DNA of 64,000 nucleotides. It comes from Rossellomorea vietnamensis. GTDB lineage: Bacteria; Bacillota; Bacilli; Bacillales; Bacillaceae_B. The stretch is taken from assembly GCF_008180615.1 (NCBI RefSeq), contig NZ_VTEH01000022.1, forward strand, positions 1 to 64,000. The letters run 5' to 3'. Made by a program: the position numbers and the translations under genes. Shown piece after piece: positions 27,066 through 36,339 of this stretch (position 1 is its first letter; every line of letters begins with the position of its first letter). The notes beneath the pieces are model-generated. The model saw nothing but the letters and a program-made list of their open reading frames with translations. It searched no databases and was not told the origin of the DNA.

Positions 27066-30000
27066 TTGCTAGATGTTAATAACTTTGAATATATGAAAAT
27101 CGGCCTTGCATCACCTGACAAGATTCGTTCTTGGTCATTTGGTGAAGTCAAGAAGCCGGAAACAATCAACTATCGTACGTTAAAACCTGAAAAGGACGGT
27201 TTGTTCTGCGAGCGTATTTTCGGACCAACGAAGGACTGGGAATGCCACTGCGGAAAATACAAGCGTGTCCGTTATAAAGGTGTAGTCTGTGACCGATGCG
27301 GAGTAGAGGTTACAAAAGCAAAAGTGCGCCGTGAAAGAATGGGGCACATCGAGCTTGCTGCACCTGTATCGCATATCTGGTACTTTAAAGGAATTCCAAG
27401 CCGTATGGGACTTGTCTTAGACATGTCCCCCCGTGCTTTGGAAGAAGTCATCTACTTCGCTTCCTATGTAGTAACAGAGCCGGGAGATACTGCTCTTGAG
27501 AAAAAGCAGCTTCTTTCTGAAAAAGAATATCGTGCATACCGTGAAAAATACGGTGTGAAGTTCCAGGCAGCTATGGGTGCCGAGGCAATCAAAAAAATCT
27601 TACAGGACATCGACCTCGATAAAGAAGCCGATTTTCTGAAAGAGGAATTGAAAACTGCTCAAGGCCAGCGCCGTACTCGTGCAATCAAAAGACTGGAAGT
27701 AGTCGAATCATTCAGGAACTCAGGAAATGATCCTGACTGGATGATCCTTGATGTTCTGCCAGTAATCCCTCCAGAGCTGCGCCCGATGGTACAGCTTGAC
27801 GGTGGACGCTTTGCGACATCAGATCTTAATGATCTGTATCGCCGTGTAATCAACCGTAATAACCGCTTGAAGCGTTTATTGGATCTTGGCGCACCGAGCA
27901 TCATTGTTCAAAATGAAAAGCGTATGCTTCAAGAAGCAGTAGATGCACTGATCGATAATGGACGTAGAGGCCGTCCTGTAACGGGTCCTGGTAACAGACC
28001 GTTAAAATCCCTTTCTCATATGCTTAAAGGGAAACAGGGACGTTTCCGTCAAAACCTTCTTGGAAAGCGTGTTGACTACTCAGGCCGTTCCGTAATAGTT
28101 GTTGGTCCTAACCTGAAGATGTATCAGTGCGGACTTCCTAAAGAAATGGCCCTTGAATTGTTCAAACCTTTCGTTATGAAGGAACTTGTCGAAAAAGGCA
28201 TTGCGCACAACATTAAAAGTGCGAAACGCAAAATCGAAAGAATTCAGCCTGAAGTATGGGATGTCCTTGAAGAGGTAATCAAAGAGCACCCTGTTCTGCT
28301 TAACCGCGCCCCGACTCTTCACAGACTGGGAATCCAGGCGTTTGAACCGACATTGGTAGAAGGAAGGGCAATCCGCCTTCACCCGCTTGTGTGTACTGCT
28401 TATAACGCAGACTTTGACGGTGACCAAATGGCGGTCCATGTACCTTTATCAGCTGAAGCGCAGGCTGAAGCAAGAATGCTGATGCTCGCAGCTCAAAATA
28501 TCCTTAACCCGAAAGACGGTAAACCGGTTGTAACTCCATCACAGGATATGGTTCTAGGTAACTACTACCTGACAATGGAACGCGAAGGTGCCAAAGGGGA
28601 AGGAACCACTTACAGCAATGCTAACGAAGCTCTGATTGCCTACCAGAACGGTTATGTGCACTTGCACTCCCGTATCGCAGTAGCAGCATCATCGCTTAAC
28701 AATAAAACGTTCACTGAAGAACAAAATAAACAGCTTCTTTTGACTACTGTCGGAAAAATTGTCTTCAATGAAATTCTTCCTGACAGCTTCCCGTTTATCA
28801 ATGAACCTACTCAGAGCAACCTGGAAACAGTAACTCCTGAGCAGTACTTCGTTGATCCAAATACGGACATCAAAGAAGAGTTTAAAAATAGAGAACTGAT
28901 TAATCCATTCAAAAAAGGATTCCTTGGGAATGTTATCGCTGAAGTCTTCAAACGCTTTGCGATCACAGAAACATCCCGTATGCTTGACCGCATGAAGGAC
29001 CTTGGATTCAGATACTCTACTAAAGCAGGTATCACTGTTGGTATCGCTGATATCGTCGTACTGGCCGAGAAAGAAGAGATTCTGACAGAAGCTCAATCCA
29101 AAGTGGACAACGTTCTGAAGCAGTTCAAGCGTGGTCTGATTACAGAAGATGAGCGCTATGACAGAGTAATCTCTATCTGGAGTGCTGCCAAGGATACAAT
29201 CCAAGGCAAACTAATGGCTACACTAGACCGAAGCAACCCGATCTTCATGATGAGTGACTCAGGTGCCCGTGGTAATGCATCCAACTTCACTCAGCTTGCA
29301 GGTATGCGCGGACTCATGGCCAACCCGGCTGGACGTATTATCGAACTTCCAATCAAGTCAAGTTTCCGTGAAGGTCTGACAGTACTAGAGTACTTCATCT
29401 CCACTCACGGTGCCCGTAAAGGTCTTGCCGATACGGCGCTTAAAACAGCTGACTCTGGTTACCTTACACGCCGTCTTGTTGATGTTGCACAGGATGTCAT
29501 CGTCCGTGAAGAAGATTGCGGAACGGACCGCGGCCTTCATGTTGCATCCATCAAAGATGGCACCGAAATCATCGAACCGCTTGAAGAGCGCCTGATCGGA
29601 AGATATTCCCGCAGAGCGATCAAGCATCCATCCTCGGATGAAGTGATGGTTGAGGAGAATCAACTTATTACTCAGGATCTTGCCAAGGCTATCATTGATG
29701 CCGGCATTGAAACCGTATATATCCGCTCCGCATTCACTTGTAATACGCGCCATGGCGTGTGTGAGAAGTGTTACGGCACCAACCTTGCTACCGGCCAAAA
29801 AGTCGAAGTCGGGGAAGCTGTCGGTATCATTGCAGCACAATCCATCGGTGAGCCGGGTACACAGCTTACGATGCGTACCTTCCATACAGGAGGGGTTGCA
29901 GGAGACGATATCACTCAGGGTCTTCCGCGTATCCAGGAGATCTTTGAGGCCCGCCATCCAAAAGGGCAGGCTGTCATCTCAGAAATTGAAGGTGTCATTA

Positions 30001-30659
30001 CTTCCATTTCCGAAGGCAAGGACCGTCAATATGAAATCACAGTACAAGGCGAAGTGGAAACAAGGACTTATACTGCTCCGTATACGGCCCGCTTGAAATA
30101 TGGTGTCAATGATCGAGTAATCAGAGGTGAGGGAATCACTGAAGGTTCCATTGATCCTAAAGAACTATTGAAAGTCAAGGACGTAAACGCAGTGCAGGAG
30201 TACCTGCTTCGTGAAGTACAAAAGGTTTACCGTATGCAGGGTGTTGAAATCGGCGATAAGCACGTAGAAGTTATGGTACGTCAAATGCTGAGAAAAGTCA
30301 GAGTAATCGATGCAGGTGAAACCGAAGTTCTGCCTGGTACATTGCTCGACATCCACCAGTTTACGGATGCCAACGAAAAAGCCATTCTTGATGGGGATAT
30401 ACCTGCAACCGGCCGTCCGGTACTGCTCGGTATTACAAAAGCCTCTCTTGAAACAGATTCATTCTTGTCTGCAGCATCCTTCCAGGAGACAACACGTGTC
30501 CTTACTGATGCGGCGATCAAAGGCAAGCGCGATGAATTGCTCGGCTTGAAAGAAAATGTCATCATTGGTAAACTTGTTCCGGCTGGAACAGGTATGCAGC
30601 GTTACCGCAGAGCAGAACCATTGATGGAACAAAAAGAAGAAACAGTAACAGTAGAATAA
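27066..30659 (+). CDS. rpoC: DNA-directed RNA polymerase subunit beta'
   Basis: The 1197-aa catalytic subunit starts at TTG (MLDVNNFEYMKIGLASPDK). The N-terminal zinc-binding CHCGKYKRVRYKGVVCDRCG, the catalytic Mg-binding NADFDGDQMAVH and the second zinc site (CGTDRG, CNTRHGVCEKCYG) are all present. It follows rpoB by 55 bases, with AAAAGGGAGGTAGG as the ribosome-binding site. Confidence 0.98.
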   Translation: MLDVNNFEYMKIGLASPDKIRSWSFGEVKKPETINYRTLKPEKDGLFCERIFGPTKDWECHCGKYKRVRYKGVVCDRCGVEVTKAKVRRERMGHIELAAPVSHIWYFKGIPSRMGLVLDMSPRALEEVIYFASYVVTEPGDTALEKKQLLSEKEYRAYREKYGVKFQAAMGAEAIKKILQDIDLDKEADFLKEELKTAQGQRRTRAIKRLEVVESFRNSGNDPDWMILDVLPVIPPELRPMVQLDGGRFATSDLNDLYRRVINRNNRLKRLLDLGAPSIIVQNEKRMLQEAVDALIDNGRRGRPVTGPGNRPLKSLSHMLKGKQGRFRQNLLGKRVDYSGRSVIVVGPNLKMYQCGLPKEMALELFKPFVMKELVEKGIAHNIKSAKRKIERIQPEVWDVLEEVIKEHPVLLNRAPTLHRLGIQAFEPTLVEGRAIRLHPLVCTAYNADFDGDQMAVHVPLSAEAQAEARMLMLAAQNILNPKDGKPVVTPSQDMVLGNYYLTMEREGAKGEGTTYSNANEALIAYQNGYVHLHSRIAVAASSLNNKTFTEEQNKQLLLTTVGKIVFNEILPDSFPFINEPTQSNLETVTPEQYFVDPNTDIKEEFKNRELINPFKKGFLGNVIAEVFKRFAITETSRMLDRMKDLGFRYSTKAGITVGIADIVVLAEKEEILTEAQSKVDNVLKQFKRGLITEDERYDRVISIWSAAKDTIQGKLMATLDRSNPIFMMSDSGARGNASNFTQLAGMRGLMANPAGRIIELPIKSSFREGLTVLEYFISTHGARKGLADTALKTADSGYLTRRLVDVAQDVIVREEDCGTDRGLHVASIKDGTEIIEPLEERLIGRYSRRAIKHPSSDEVMVEENQLITQDLAKAIIDAGIETVYIRSAFTCNTRHGVCEKCYGTNLATGQKVEVGEAVGIIAAQSIGEPGTQLTMRTFHTGGVAGDDITQGLPRIQEIFEARHPKGQAVISEIEGVITSISEGKDRQYEITVQGEVETRTYTAPYTARLKYGVNDRVIRGEGITEGSIDPKELLKVKDVNAVQEYLLREVQKVYRMQGVEIGDKHVEVMVRQMLRKVRVIDAGETEVLPGTLLDIHQFTDANEKAILDGDIPATGRPVLLGITKASLETDSFLSAASFQETTRVLTDAAIKGKRDELLGLKENVIIGKLVPAGTGMQRYRRAEPLMEQKEETVTVE

Positions 30660-30731
30660 TTTATAATGCGCAGCGTTAAAAAATATCTGCAGGAATTTTA
30701 ATATGATTTGACCGCTTTTCTGCTTCACTCT

Positions 30732-30853
30732 TTGATTGGAGCGTAAGGTGTACGATCTCCTGCGGGAAAAGCTCGACAGGTGAGACCCCGGAGGCAAAGC
30801 TGAGGAGGCTCACCGCGAGCCCCGCGGAGTCGTACACCTGGAGCGGAAATCAT
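30732..30853. repeat. Bacillaceae-type palindromic intergenic repeat
   Basis: The arms AGGTGTACGA (30746-30755) and TCGTACACCT (30830-30839) are perfectly complementary. They are flanked by GATTGGAGCG and GGAGCGGAAATCA. A nested GGTGAG / CTCACC pair and a CTCCTGCGGG / CCCCGCGGAG pair lie inside. I recognise this as a family scattered in many Bacillus genomes (GGAGCG...CTCCTGCGGGAAAA). It sits where an rpoC terminator would be expected but has no T-run. Confidence 0.75.
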
Positions 30854-30914
30854 GAAAATTAGTTTCTAGATGAACTATAACCGCCCGCACTTATAAAAAT
30901 ATTCATTTCTGTTG

Positions 30915-30943
30915 TTGACAATAGTTTTTTAAGATGATAATAT
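30915..30943 (+). promoter_or_regulatory. Promoter for ybxF and the str operon
   Basis: TTGACA (30915-30920) and TAATAT (30938-30943) are 17 bp apart, 50 bp before ybxF. With the palindromic repeat upstream, this probably gives the ybxF-rpsL-rpsG-fusA-tuf genes a separate start. Confidence 0.7.
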
Positions 30944-30992
30944 ATTCAAGGTTGCTCCTATACTGTAACCTGTTACTTTGGAGGATGAAATA

Positions 30993-31241
30993 ATGTCTTA
31001 TGAAAAAGTATCACAGGCTAGTGAAATCATTGTAGGAACAAAGCAGACAGTCAAAGCTCTTAAAAATGGACTTGTAACACAATTGGTCGTAGCTGATGAT
31101 GCTGATCACAAAGTAACTTCCAAGGTAATACAAGCAGCCAATGAGATGGATGTTCCAGTGGCACGAGTTGATTCCATGCGAAAGCTGGGGAAGTCATGCG
31201 GAATTGAAGTTGGAGCGGCAGCTGTTGCTATTATTAAGTAA
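30993..31241 (+). CDS. ybxF: L7Ae-family kink-turn RNA-binding protein YbxF
   Basis: The protein is 82 aa from ATG 30993 (MSYEKVSQASEIIVGTKQT), with TTTGGAGGATG as the ribosome-binding site; an upstream in-frame ATG at 30978 overlaps that site and is rejected. The L7Ae/L30e fold signature (VARVDSMRKLGKSCGIEVGA) is present. B. subtilis YbxF binds kink-turn RNAs in vitro; its role in the cell is not settled. Confidence 0.93.
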   Translation: MSYEKVSQASEIIVGTKQTVKALKNGLVTQLVVADDADHKVTSKVIQAANEMDVPVARVDSMRKLGKSCGIEVGAAAVAIIK

Positions 31242-31343
31242 AATAGTTTTTGCAGTTAGAGATCTGCAAAGACTTTGTTTTTACACAAAAATGAACCACC
31301 TGGATGTGTGGGCTTATAAAATATAAGAAGGGAGGATATTTAC

Positions 31344-31766
31344 ATGCCTACTATTAATCAATTAGTGCGTAAACCACGCCAGTCTAAATCAACAAAGTCA
31401 ACTTCACCAGCGTTGAATAAAGGTTACAACAGCTTCAAAAAAGTAAACACTAACCTTTCTTCTCCACAAAAGCGCGGTGTTTGTACTCGTGTTGGTACAA
31501 TGACTCCAAAGAAACCAAACTCAGCGTTGCGTAAATACGCTCGTGTACGTTTAACTAACGGAATCGAGGTAACTGCATACATTCCTGGGATTGGCCATAA
31601 TCTTCAAGAGCACAGTGTCGTGTTAATCCGCGGCGGACGTGTAAAGGATTTACCAGGGGTACGCTATCACATCGTTCGCGGTGCGTTGGATACAGCTGGT
31701 GTTGAAGGCCGTATGCAAGGCCGTTCTAAATACGGTACTAAGCGTCCTAAAGCAGCTAAAAAATAA
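31344..31766 (+). CDS. rpsL: 30S ribosomal protein S12
   Basis: S12 sits at the decoding centre. The 140-aa protein has the conserved TPKKPNSALRKYARVRL and KDLPGVRYH motifs, and the lysines linked to streptomycin sensitivity are unaltered. AAGGGAGGATA precedes the ATG. It leads the str cluster (rpsL-rpsG-fusA-tuf). Confidence 0.98.
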   Translation: MPTINQLVRKPRQSKSTKSTSPALNKGYNSFKKVNTNLSSPQKRGVCTRVGTMTPKKPNSALRKYARVRLTNGIEVTAYIPGIGHNLQEHSVVLIRGGRVKDLPGVRYHIVRGALDTAGVEGRMQGRSKYGTKRPKAAKK

Positions 31767-31817
31767 TAAAGAACTAATTTAACGAATAGATTATTTTCGT
31801 TGAAAGGAGGAAAACAC

Positions 31818-32288
31818 ATGCCACGTAAAGGTCCTGTAGCAAAAAGAGATGTACTTCCAGATCCAATGTACAATTCCAAATTAGTTTCTCGTCTAATCAA
31901 CAAAATTATGATTGACGGTAAGAGAGGTAAAGCTCAAAAGAAACTATACGCTGCGTTTGATCTAATCAGCGAGCGTTCTGGCAAAGATGCTATGGAAGTA
32001 TTCGACCAAGCTCTTAAAAATATCATGCCGGTATTGGAAGTAAGAGCACGTCGTGTTGGTGGTGCAAACTACCAAGTACCTGTAGAAGTTCGTCCAGAGC
32101 GTCGTACTACTTTAGGTCTTCGTTGGTTAGTAAACTACTCTCGTCTTCGCGGTGAAAAGACGATGGAAGAGCGTTTAGCTAATGAAATCCTTGATGCAGC
32201 AAACAACACAGGTGCTTCTGTTAAGAAGCGTGAAGATATGCACAAAATGGCGGAAGCAAACAAAGCGTTTGCTCACTACCGTTGGTAA
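31818..32288 (+). CDS. rpsG: 30S ribosomal protein S7
   Basis: S7 nucleates assembly of the 30S head. ATG 31818 (MPRKGPVAKRD) after GAAAGGAGGAAA gives 156 aa, the family length. The motif VRPERRTTLGLRWLVNYSR is intact. Confidence 0.98.
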   Translation: MPRKGPVAKRDVLPDPMYNSKLVSRLINKIMIDGKRGKAQKKLYAAFDLISERSGKDAMEVFDQALKNIMPVLEVRARRVGGANYQVPVEVRPERRTTLGLRWLVNYSRLRGEKTMEERLANEILDAANNTGASVKKREDMHKMAEANKAFAHYRW

Positions 32289-32336
32289 TCTTCTACTATA
32301 TAAAATAATTTTCATTAATGGAAGGAGAAAGACGAC

Positions 32337-34415
32337 ATGCCTAGAGAGTTCTCCTTAGAAAAGACTCGTAATATCGGTATCATGGCTCACATCGATGCTG
32401 GTAAAACAACTGCAACAGAGCGTATCCTTTTCTATACTGGACGTATTCACAAAATCGGTGAAACTCACGAAGGTGCTTCTCAGATGGACTGGATGGAGCA
32501 GGAGCAGGAACGTGGAATCACGATCACATCTGCTGCGACAACAGCATCTTGGAAAGACCATCGTATCAACATCATTGATACACCAGGACACGTAGACTTC
32601 ACTGTTGAGGTTGAGCGTTCCCTTCGTGTACTTGATGGTGCAGTAGCAGTTCTAGACGCTCAGTCTGGAGTTGAGCCTCAAACTGAAACAGTTTGGCGCC
32701 AGGCAACGACTTACGGCGTACCTCGTGTAGTATTCGTAAACAAGATGGATAAAATCGGTGCTGACTTCCTATACTCTGTAGGAACTATGCATGACCGTCT
32801 TCAAGCGAACGCACATCCTATTCAGCTTCCAATCGGTGCTGAAGACGATTTCGAAGGAATCATCGACCTTGTAGAAATGAAAGCTTACTTCTATGAAGAT
32901 GATCTTGGTACACGTGCTGACGCTCGTGAAATTCCTGATGAGTATAAAGATCAAGCAGAAGAATACCGTGGTAAACTAATTGAAGCGGTTTCTGAACTTG
33001 ACGAAGAATTAATGATGAAATATCTTGAAGGAGAAGAACTTACGAACGATGAATTGAAATCTGCTATCCGTAAAGCAACTAACACAGTAGAATTCTATCC
33101 AGTACTTTGTGGTTCTGCCTTCAAAAACAAGGGAGTTCAGCTGCTAATCGATGCTGTCATCGATTATCTTCCGGCTCCAACTGATGTTGCTGACATCAAG
33201 GGTATGCTTCCTGATACAGAAGAAGAGGTTACTCGTCCATCAACTGACGATGCTCCATTCTCTGCATTGGCATTTAAAGTAATGACAGACCCTTATGTTG
33301 GTAAGCTGACGTTCTTCCGCGTATATTCCGGAACACTTGATTCTGGTTCTTACGTACAAAACTCTACGAAAGGCAAGCGTGAGCGTGTAGGACGTATCCT
33401 GCAAATGCATGCTAACTCTCGTGAGGAAATCTCAACAGTATATGCTGGAGATATCGCAGCTGCTGTTGGATTGAAAGATACATCAACTGGTGATACTCTA
33501 TGTGATGAAAAGAGCCTTGTAATCTTGGAATCCATGGAATTCCCAGAGCCTGTTATCTCTCTATCTGTTGAGCCTAAATCTAAAGCTGACCAAGATAAGA
33601 TGACGACGGCACTTCAAAAACTTCAAGAAGAAGATCCTACATTCCGCGCGCATACTGACCAGGAAACTGGACAGGTTATCATTGCGGGTATGGGAGAACT
33701 TCACTTGGATATCATCGTGGATCGTATGAGACGCGAATTCAAAGTTGAAGCTAACGTAGGTGCTCCTCAAGTATCTTATCGTGAAACATTCCGCGGATCT
33801 GCTAAAGTTGAGGGTAAATTTGCCCGTCAATCAGGTGGTCGTGGACAATTCGGTCACGTTTGGATTGAATTCTCTCCAAATGAAGAAGGAAAAGGCTTCG
33901 AATTCGAAAATGGTATTGTTGGTGGGGTTGTTCCTCGTGAATACATCCCAGCAGTACAAGCTGGTCTAGCAGACTCTATGGAGAATGGCGTTATTGCCGG
34001 TTATCCATTGATCGATGTAAAAGCAAGACTAGTCGATGGTTCTTACCATGACGTCGATTCTTCTGAAATGGCTTTTAAAGTAGCTGCATCACTTGCACTT
34101 AAAAACGCAGTTTCTAAGTGTGATCCAGCAATCCTTGAGCCAATGATGAAAGTTGAAGTTGTTATCCCAGAAGAATACATGGGTGACATCATGGGTGATA
34201 TCACATCCCGTCGCGGACGTGTAGAAGGTATGGAAGCTCGCGGTAACGCACAAGTAGTTAAATCCTTCGTCCCACTTTCTGAAATGTTTGGTTATGCAAC
34301 TTCATTGCGTTCTAACACGCAAGGTCGCGGAACATACTCTATGCACTTCGACCATTATGAAGAAGTTCCAAAATCAATCGCTGAAGAAATCATCAAAAAA
34401 AATAAAGGTGAATAA
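32337..34415 (+). CDS. fusA: Elongation factor G
   Basis: EF-G catalyses ribosomal translocation and, with RRF, ribosome recycling. The 692-aa protein has G-domain motifs AHIDAGKTT (G1), DTPGHVDF (G3) and NKMDK (G4), then domains II-V, including SGGRGQFGHVWIE in domain IV. The ribosome-binding site GGAAGGAGAAA is strong. Confidence 0.98.
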   Translation: MPREFSLEKTRNIGIMAHIDAGKTTATERILFYTGRIHKIGETHEGASQMDWMEQEQERGITITSAATTASWKDHRINIIDTPGHVDFTVEVERSLRVLDGAVAVLDAQSGVEPQTETVWRQATTYGVPRVVFVNKMDKIGADFLYSVGTMHDRLQANAHPIQLPIGAEDDFEGIIDLVEMKAYFYEDDLGTRADAREIPDEYKDQAEEYRGKLIEAVSELDEELMMKYLEGEELTNDELKSAIRKATNTVEFYPVLCGSAFKNKGVQLLIDAVIDYLPAPTDVADIKGMLPDTEEEVTRPSTDDAPFSALAFKVMTDPYVGKLTFFRVYSGTLDSGSYVQNSTKGKRERVGRILQMHANSREEISTVYAGDIAAAVGLKDTSTGDTLCDEKSLVILESMEFPEPVISLSVEPKSKADQDKMTTALQKLQEEDPTFRAHTDQETGQVIIAGMGELHLDIIVDRMRREFKVEANVGAPQVSYRETFRGSAKVEGKFARQSGGRGQFGHVWIEFSPNEEGKGFEFENGIVGGVVPREYIPAVQAGLADSMENGVIAGYPLIDVKARLVDGSYHDVDSSEMAFKVAASLALKNAVSKCDPAILEPMMKVEVVIPEEYMGDIMGDITSRRGRVEGMEARGNAQVVKSFVPLSEMFGYATSLRSNTQGRGTYSMHFDHYEEVPKSIAEEIIKKNKGE

Positions 34416-34457
34416 TTGATTTATTCGCTGTAATCAAGTATAAATACTAGTGTAAGC

Positions 34458-34501
34458 TATGGTGTCTAAGAAGGTGGTACCCCCGCCTTCTGGCAGCCAT
34501 A
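34458..34501 (+). promoter_or_regulatory. Hairpin in the fusA-tuf spacer
   Basis: AGAAGGTGG (34469-34477) pairs with CCGCCTTCT (34483-34491), and an outer TATGG / CCATA pair extends the stem. There is no clean T-run. It may be an RNA processing or stability element that lets tuf be expressed above fusA. Confidence 0.5.
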
Positions 34502-34544
34502 TAAAATATACTTAATTTTTTATAATTTAAAGGAGGATTTCCAA

Positions 34545-35735
34545 ATGGGTAAGGAAAAATTCGATCGTTCCAAGGAACATGCTAATATCGGTACAATTGG
34601 TCACGTTGACCATGGTAAAACTACATTAACAGCTGCTATCACGACTACTTTGCATAAAAAGTACGGCCGTGGAACAGCTATGGCTTATGACCAAATTGAT
34701 GGTGCTCCAGAAGAAAGAGAGCGTGGTATCACAATCTCTACTGCACACGTTGAGTACGAAACAGATACTCGCCACTATGCACACGTTGACTGCCCAGGAC
34801 ATGCTGACTACGTTAAAAACATGATCACTGGTGCTGCTCAAATGGACGGCGGAATCCTAGTTGTTTCTGCTGCTGATGGCCCAATGCCACAGACTCGTGA
34901 GCACATCCTTCTTTCTCGCCAAGTTGGTGTACCATACCTAGTAGTATTCATGAACAAATGTGATATGGTAGACGACGAAGAGTTGCTTGAACTTGTAGAA
35001 ATGGAAGTTCGTGACCTTCTATCTGAATACGATTTCCCTGGTGATGATGTACCAGTAATCAAAGGTTCTGCTCTTAAAGCTCTTGAAGGAGAAGCTGAGT
35101 GGGAAGAGAAAATCTACGAACTAATGGAAGCTGTTGACAGCTACATCCCAACTCCGGAGCGTGACACTGAAAAGCCATTCATGATGCCTGTTGAGGATGT
35201 ATTCTCAATCACTGGCCGTGGTACAGTTGCAACTGGACGTGTAGAGCGTGGACAAGTTAAAGTTGGAGACACTATCGATATCATCGGTCTTTCTGAGGAG
35301 CCAAAATCTACTACTGTAACTGGTGTAGAAATGTTCCGTAAGCTTCTTGACTATGCAGAAGCTGGAGACAACATCGGAGCTCTTCTTCGTGGTGTAGCTC
35401 GTGAAGACATCCAACGTGGTCAAGTACTTGCTAAGCCAGGTACAATCACTCCACACACAAAGTTCAAAGCTGAAGTTTATGTTCTTTCTAAAGAAGAGGG
35501 TGGACGTCACACTCCATTCTTCACTAACTACCGTCCTCAGTTCTACTTCCGTACAACTGATGTAACTGGTATCTGTAATCTTCCTGAAGGCGTAGAAATG
35601 GTTATGCCTGGAGATAACATTGAAATGACTGTTGAACTAATCTCTCCAATCGCTATCGAAGAAGGTACTAAATTCTCTATCCGTGAGGGTGGACGTACTG
35701 TAGGCGCTGGAGTAGTTGCTACTATCCAAGAGTAG
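34545..35735 (+). CDS. tuf: Elongation factor Tu
   Basis: EF-Tu delivers aminoacyl-tRNA to the ribosome. The 396-aa protein has GHVDHGKTT (G1), DCPGH (G3) and NKCD (G4), then the two beta-barrel domains ending in GAGVVATIQE. AAAGGAGGATTT precedes the ATG. Codon choice is strongly biased, as expected for the most abundant protein. Confidence 0.98.
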   Translation: MGKEKFDRSKEHANIGTIGHVDHGKTTLTAAITTTLHKKYGRGTAMAYDQIDGAPEERERGITISTAHVEYETDTRHYAHVDCPGHADYVKNMITGAAQMDGGILVVSAADGPMPQTREHILLSRQVGVPYLVVFMNKCDMVDDEELLELVEMEVRDLLSEYDFPGDDVPVIKGSALKALEGEAEWEEKIYELMEAVDSYIPTPERDTEKPFMMPVEDVFSITGRGTVATGRVERGQVKVGDTIDIIGLSEEPKSTTVTGVEMFRKLLDYAEAGDNIGALLRGVAREDIQRGQVLAKPGTITPHTKFKAEVYVLSKEEGGRHTPFFTNYRPQFYFRTTDVTGICNLPEGVEMVMPGDNIEMTVELISPIAIEEGTKFSIREGGRTVGAGVVATIQE

Positions 35736-35759
35736 TCTTTACTCTTAGATTAATACTAA

Positions 35760-35794
35760 AGCAGATGGGATCCGGAGCCCATCTGCTTTTTTAT
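35760..35794 (+). terminator. tuf terminator
   Basis: AGCAGATGGG (35760-35769) pairs with CCCATCTGCT (35778-35787) and is followed by a T-run. It closes the str operon. Confidence 0.92.
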
Positions 35795-35871
35795 ATGGTT
35801 TGATTATATATTTGTAGAAATCATTCAGGAGCTCAAATGAAAATCCACATTATTTTAGAGTTATTAAAACA

Positions 35872-36339
35872 TAAACACCATGCTAAAAACTAAAATCCTC
35901 ATTATAATAGGGTGTTTAGTCAGTAAACACCATACTAAAAAGGAAAATCCTCATTATAATAGGGTGATTAGCCAGAAAACACCATGCTAAAAACAAAAAT
36001 CCTCATTATAATAGGGTGTTTAGTCAGTAAACACCATACTAAAAAGGAAAATCCTCATTATAATAGGGTGTTTAGCCAGTAAACACTATACTAAAAAGGA
36101 AAATCCTCATCATAATAGGGTGATTAGCCAGTAAACACTATGCTAAAAAGGAAAATCCTCATTATAATAGGGTGTTTAGCCAGAAAACACTATGCTAAAA
36201 AGGAAAATCTTCATTATAATAGGGTGATTAGCCAGTAAACACCATGCTAAAAGGGAAAATCCTCATTATAATAGGGTGATTAGCTTGTAAACACTATACT
36301 AAAAACGTAAAAGCAGCTTATAATAGGGTGAATAGCTTG
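35872..36339. repeat. 52-bp tandem repeat array C (9 units)
   Basis: Units start at 35872, 35924, 35976, 36028, 36080, 36132, 36184, 36236 and 36288, an exact 52-bp step without a single indel. Each unit runs from (T/A)AAACAC(C/T)AT through AATCCTCATTATAATAGGG to GGTG(T/A)TTAG. At unit junctions GGTGTTTA and TAAACACC form a palindrome with a 5-base loop; it is perfect at 35911-35931 and 36015-36035. Units 1 and 3, and 2 and 4, resemble each other, which suggests a 104-bp dimer. The last unit is diverged. There is no spacer variation of the CRISPR kind. Confidence 0.93.

Noticed and set aside
35872..36339. Eight perfect TATAAT boxes in array C as promoters
   Set aside because: No TTGACA-like element lies 16-18 bp upstream in the units, and the box is simply part of the repeat. 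Promoter activity is not supported.
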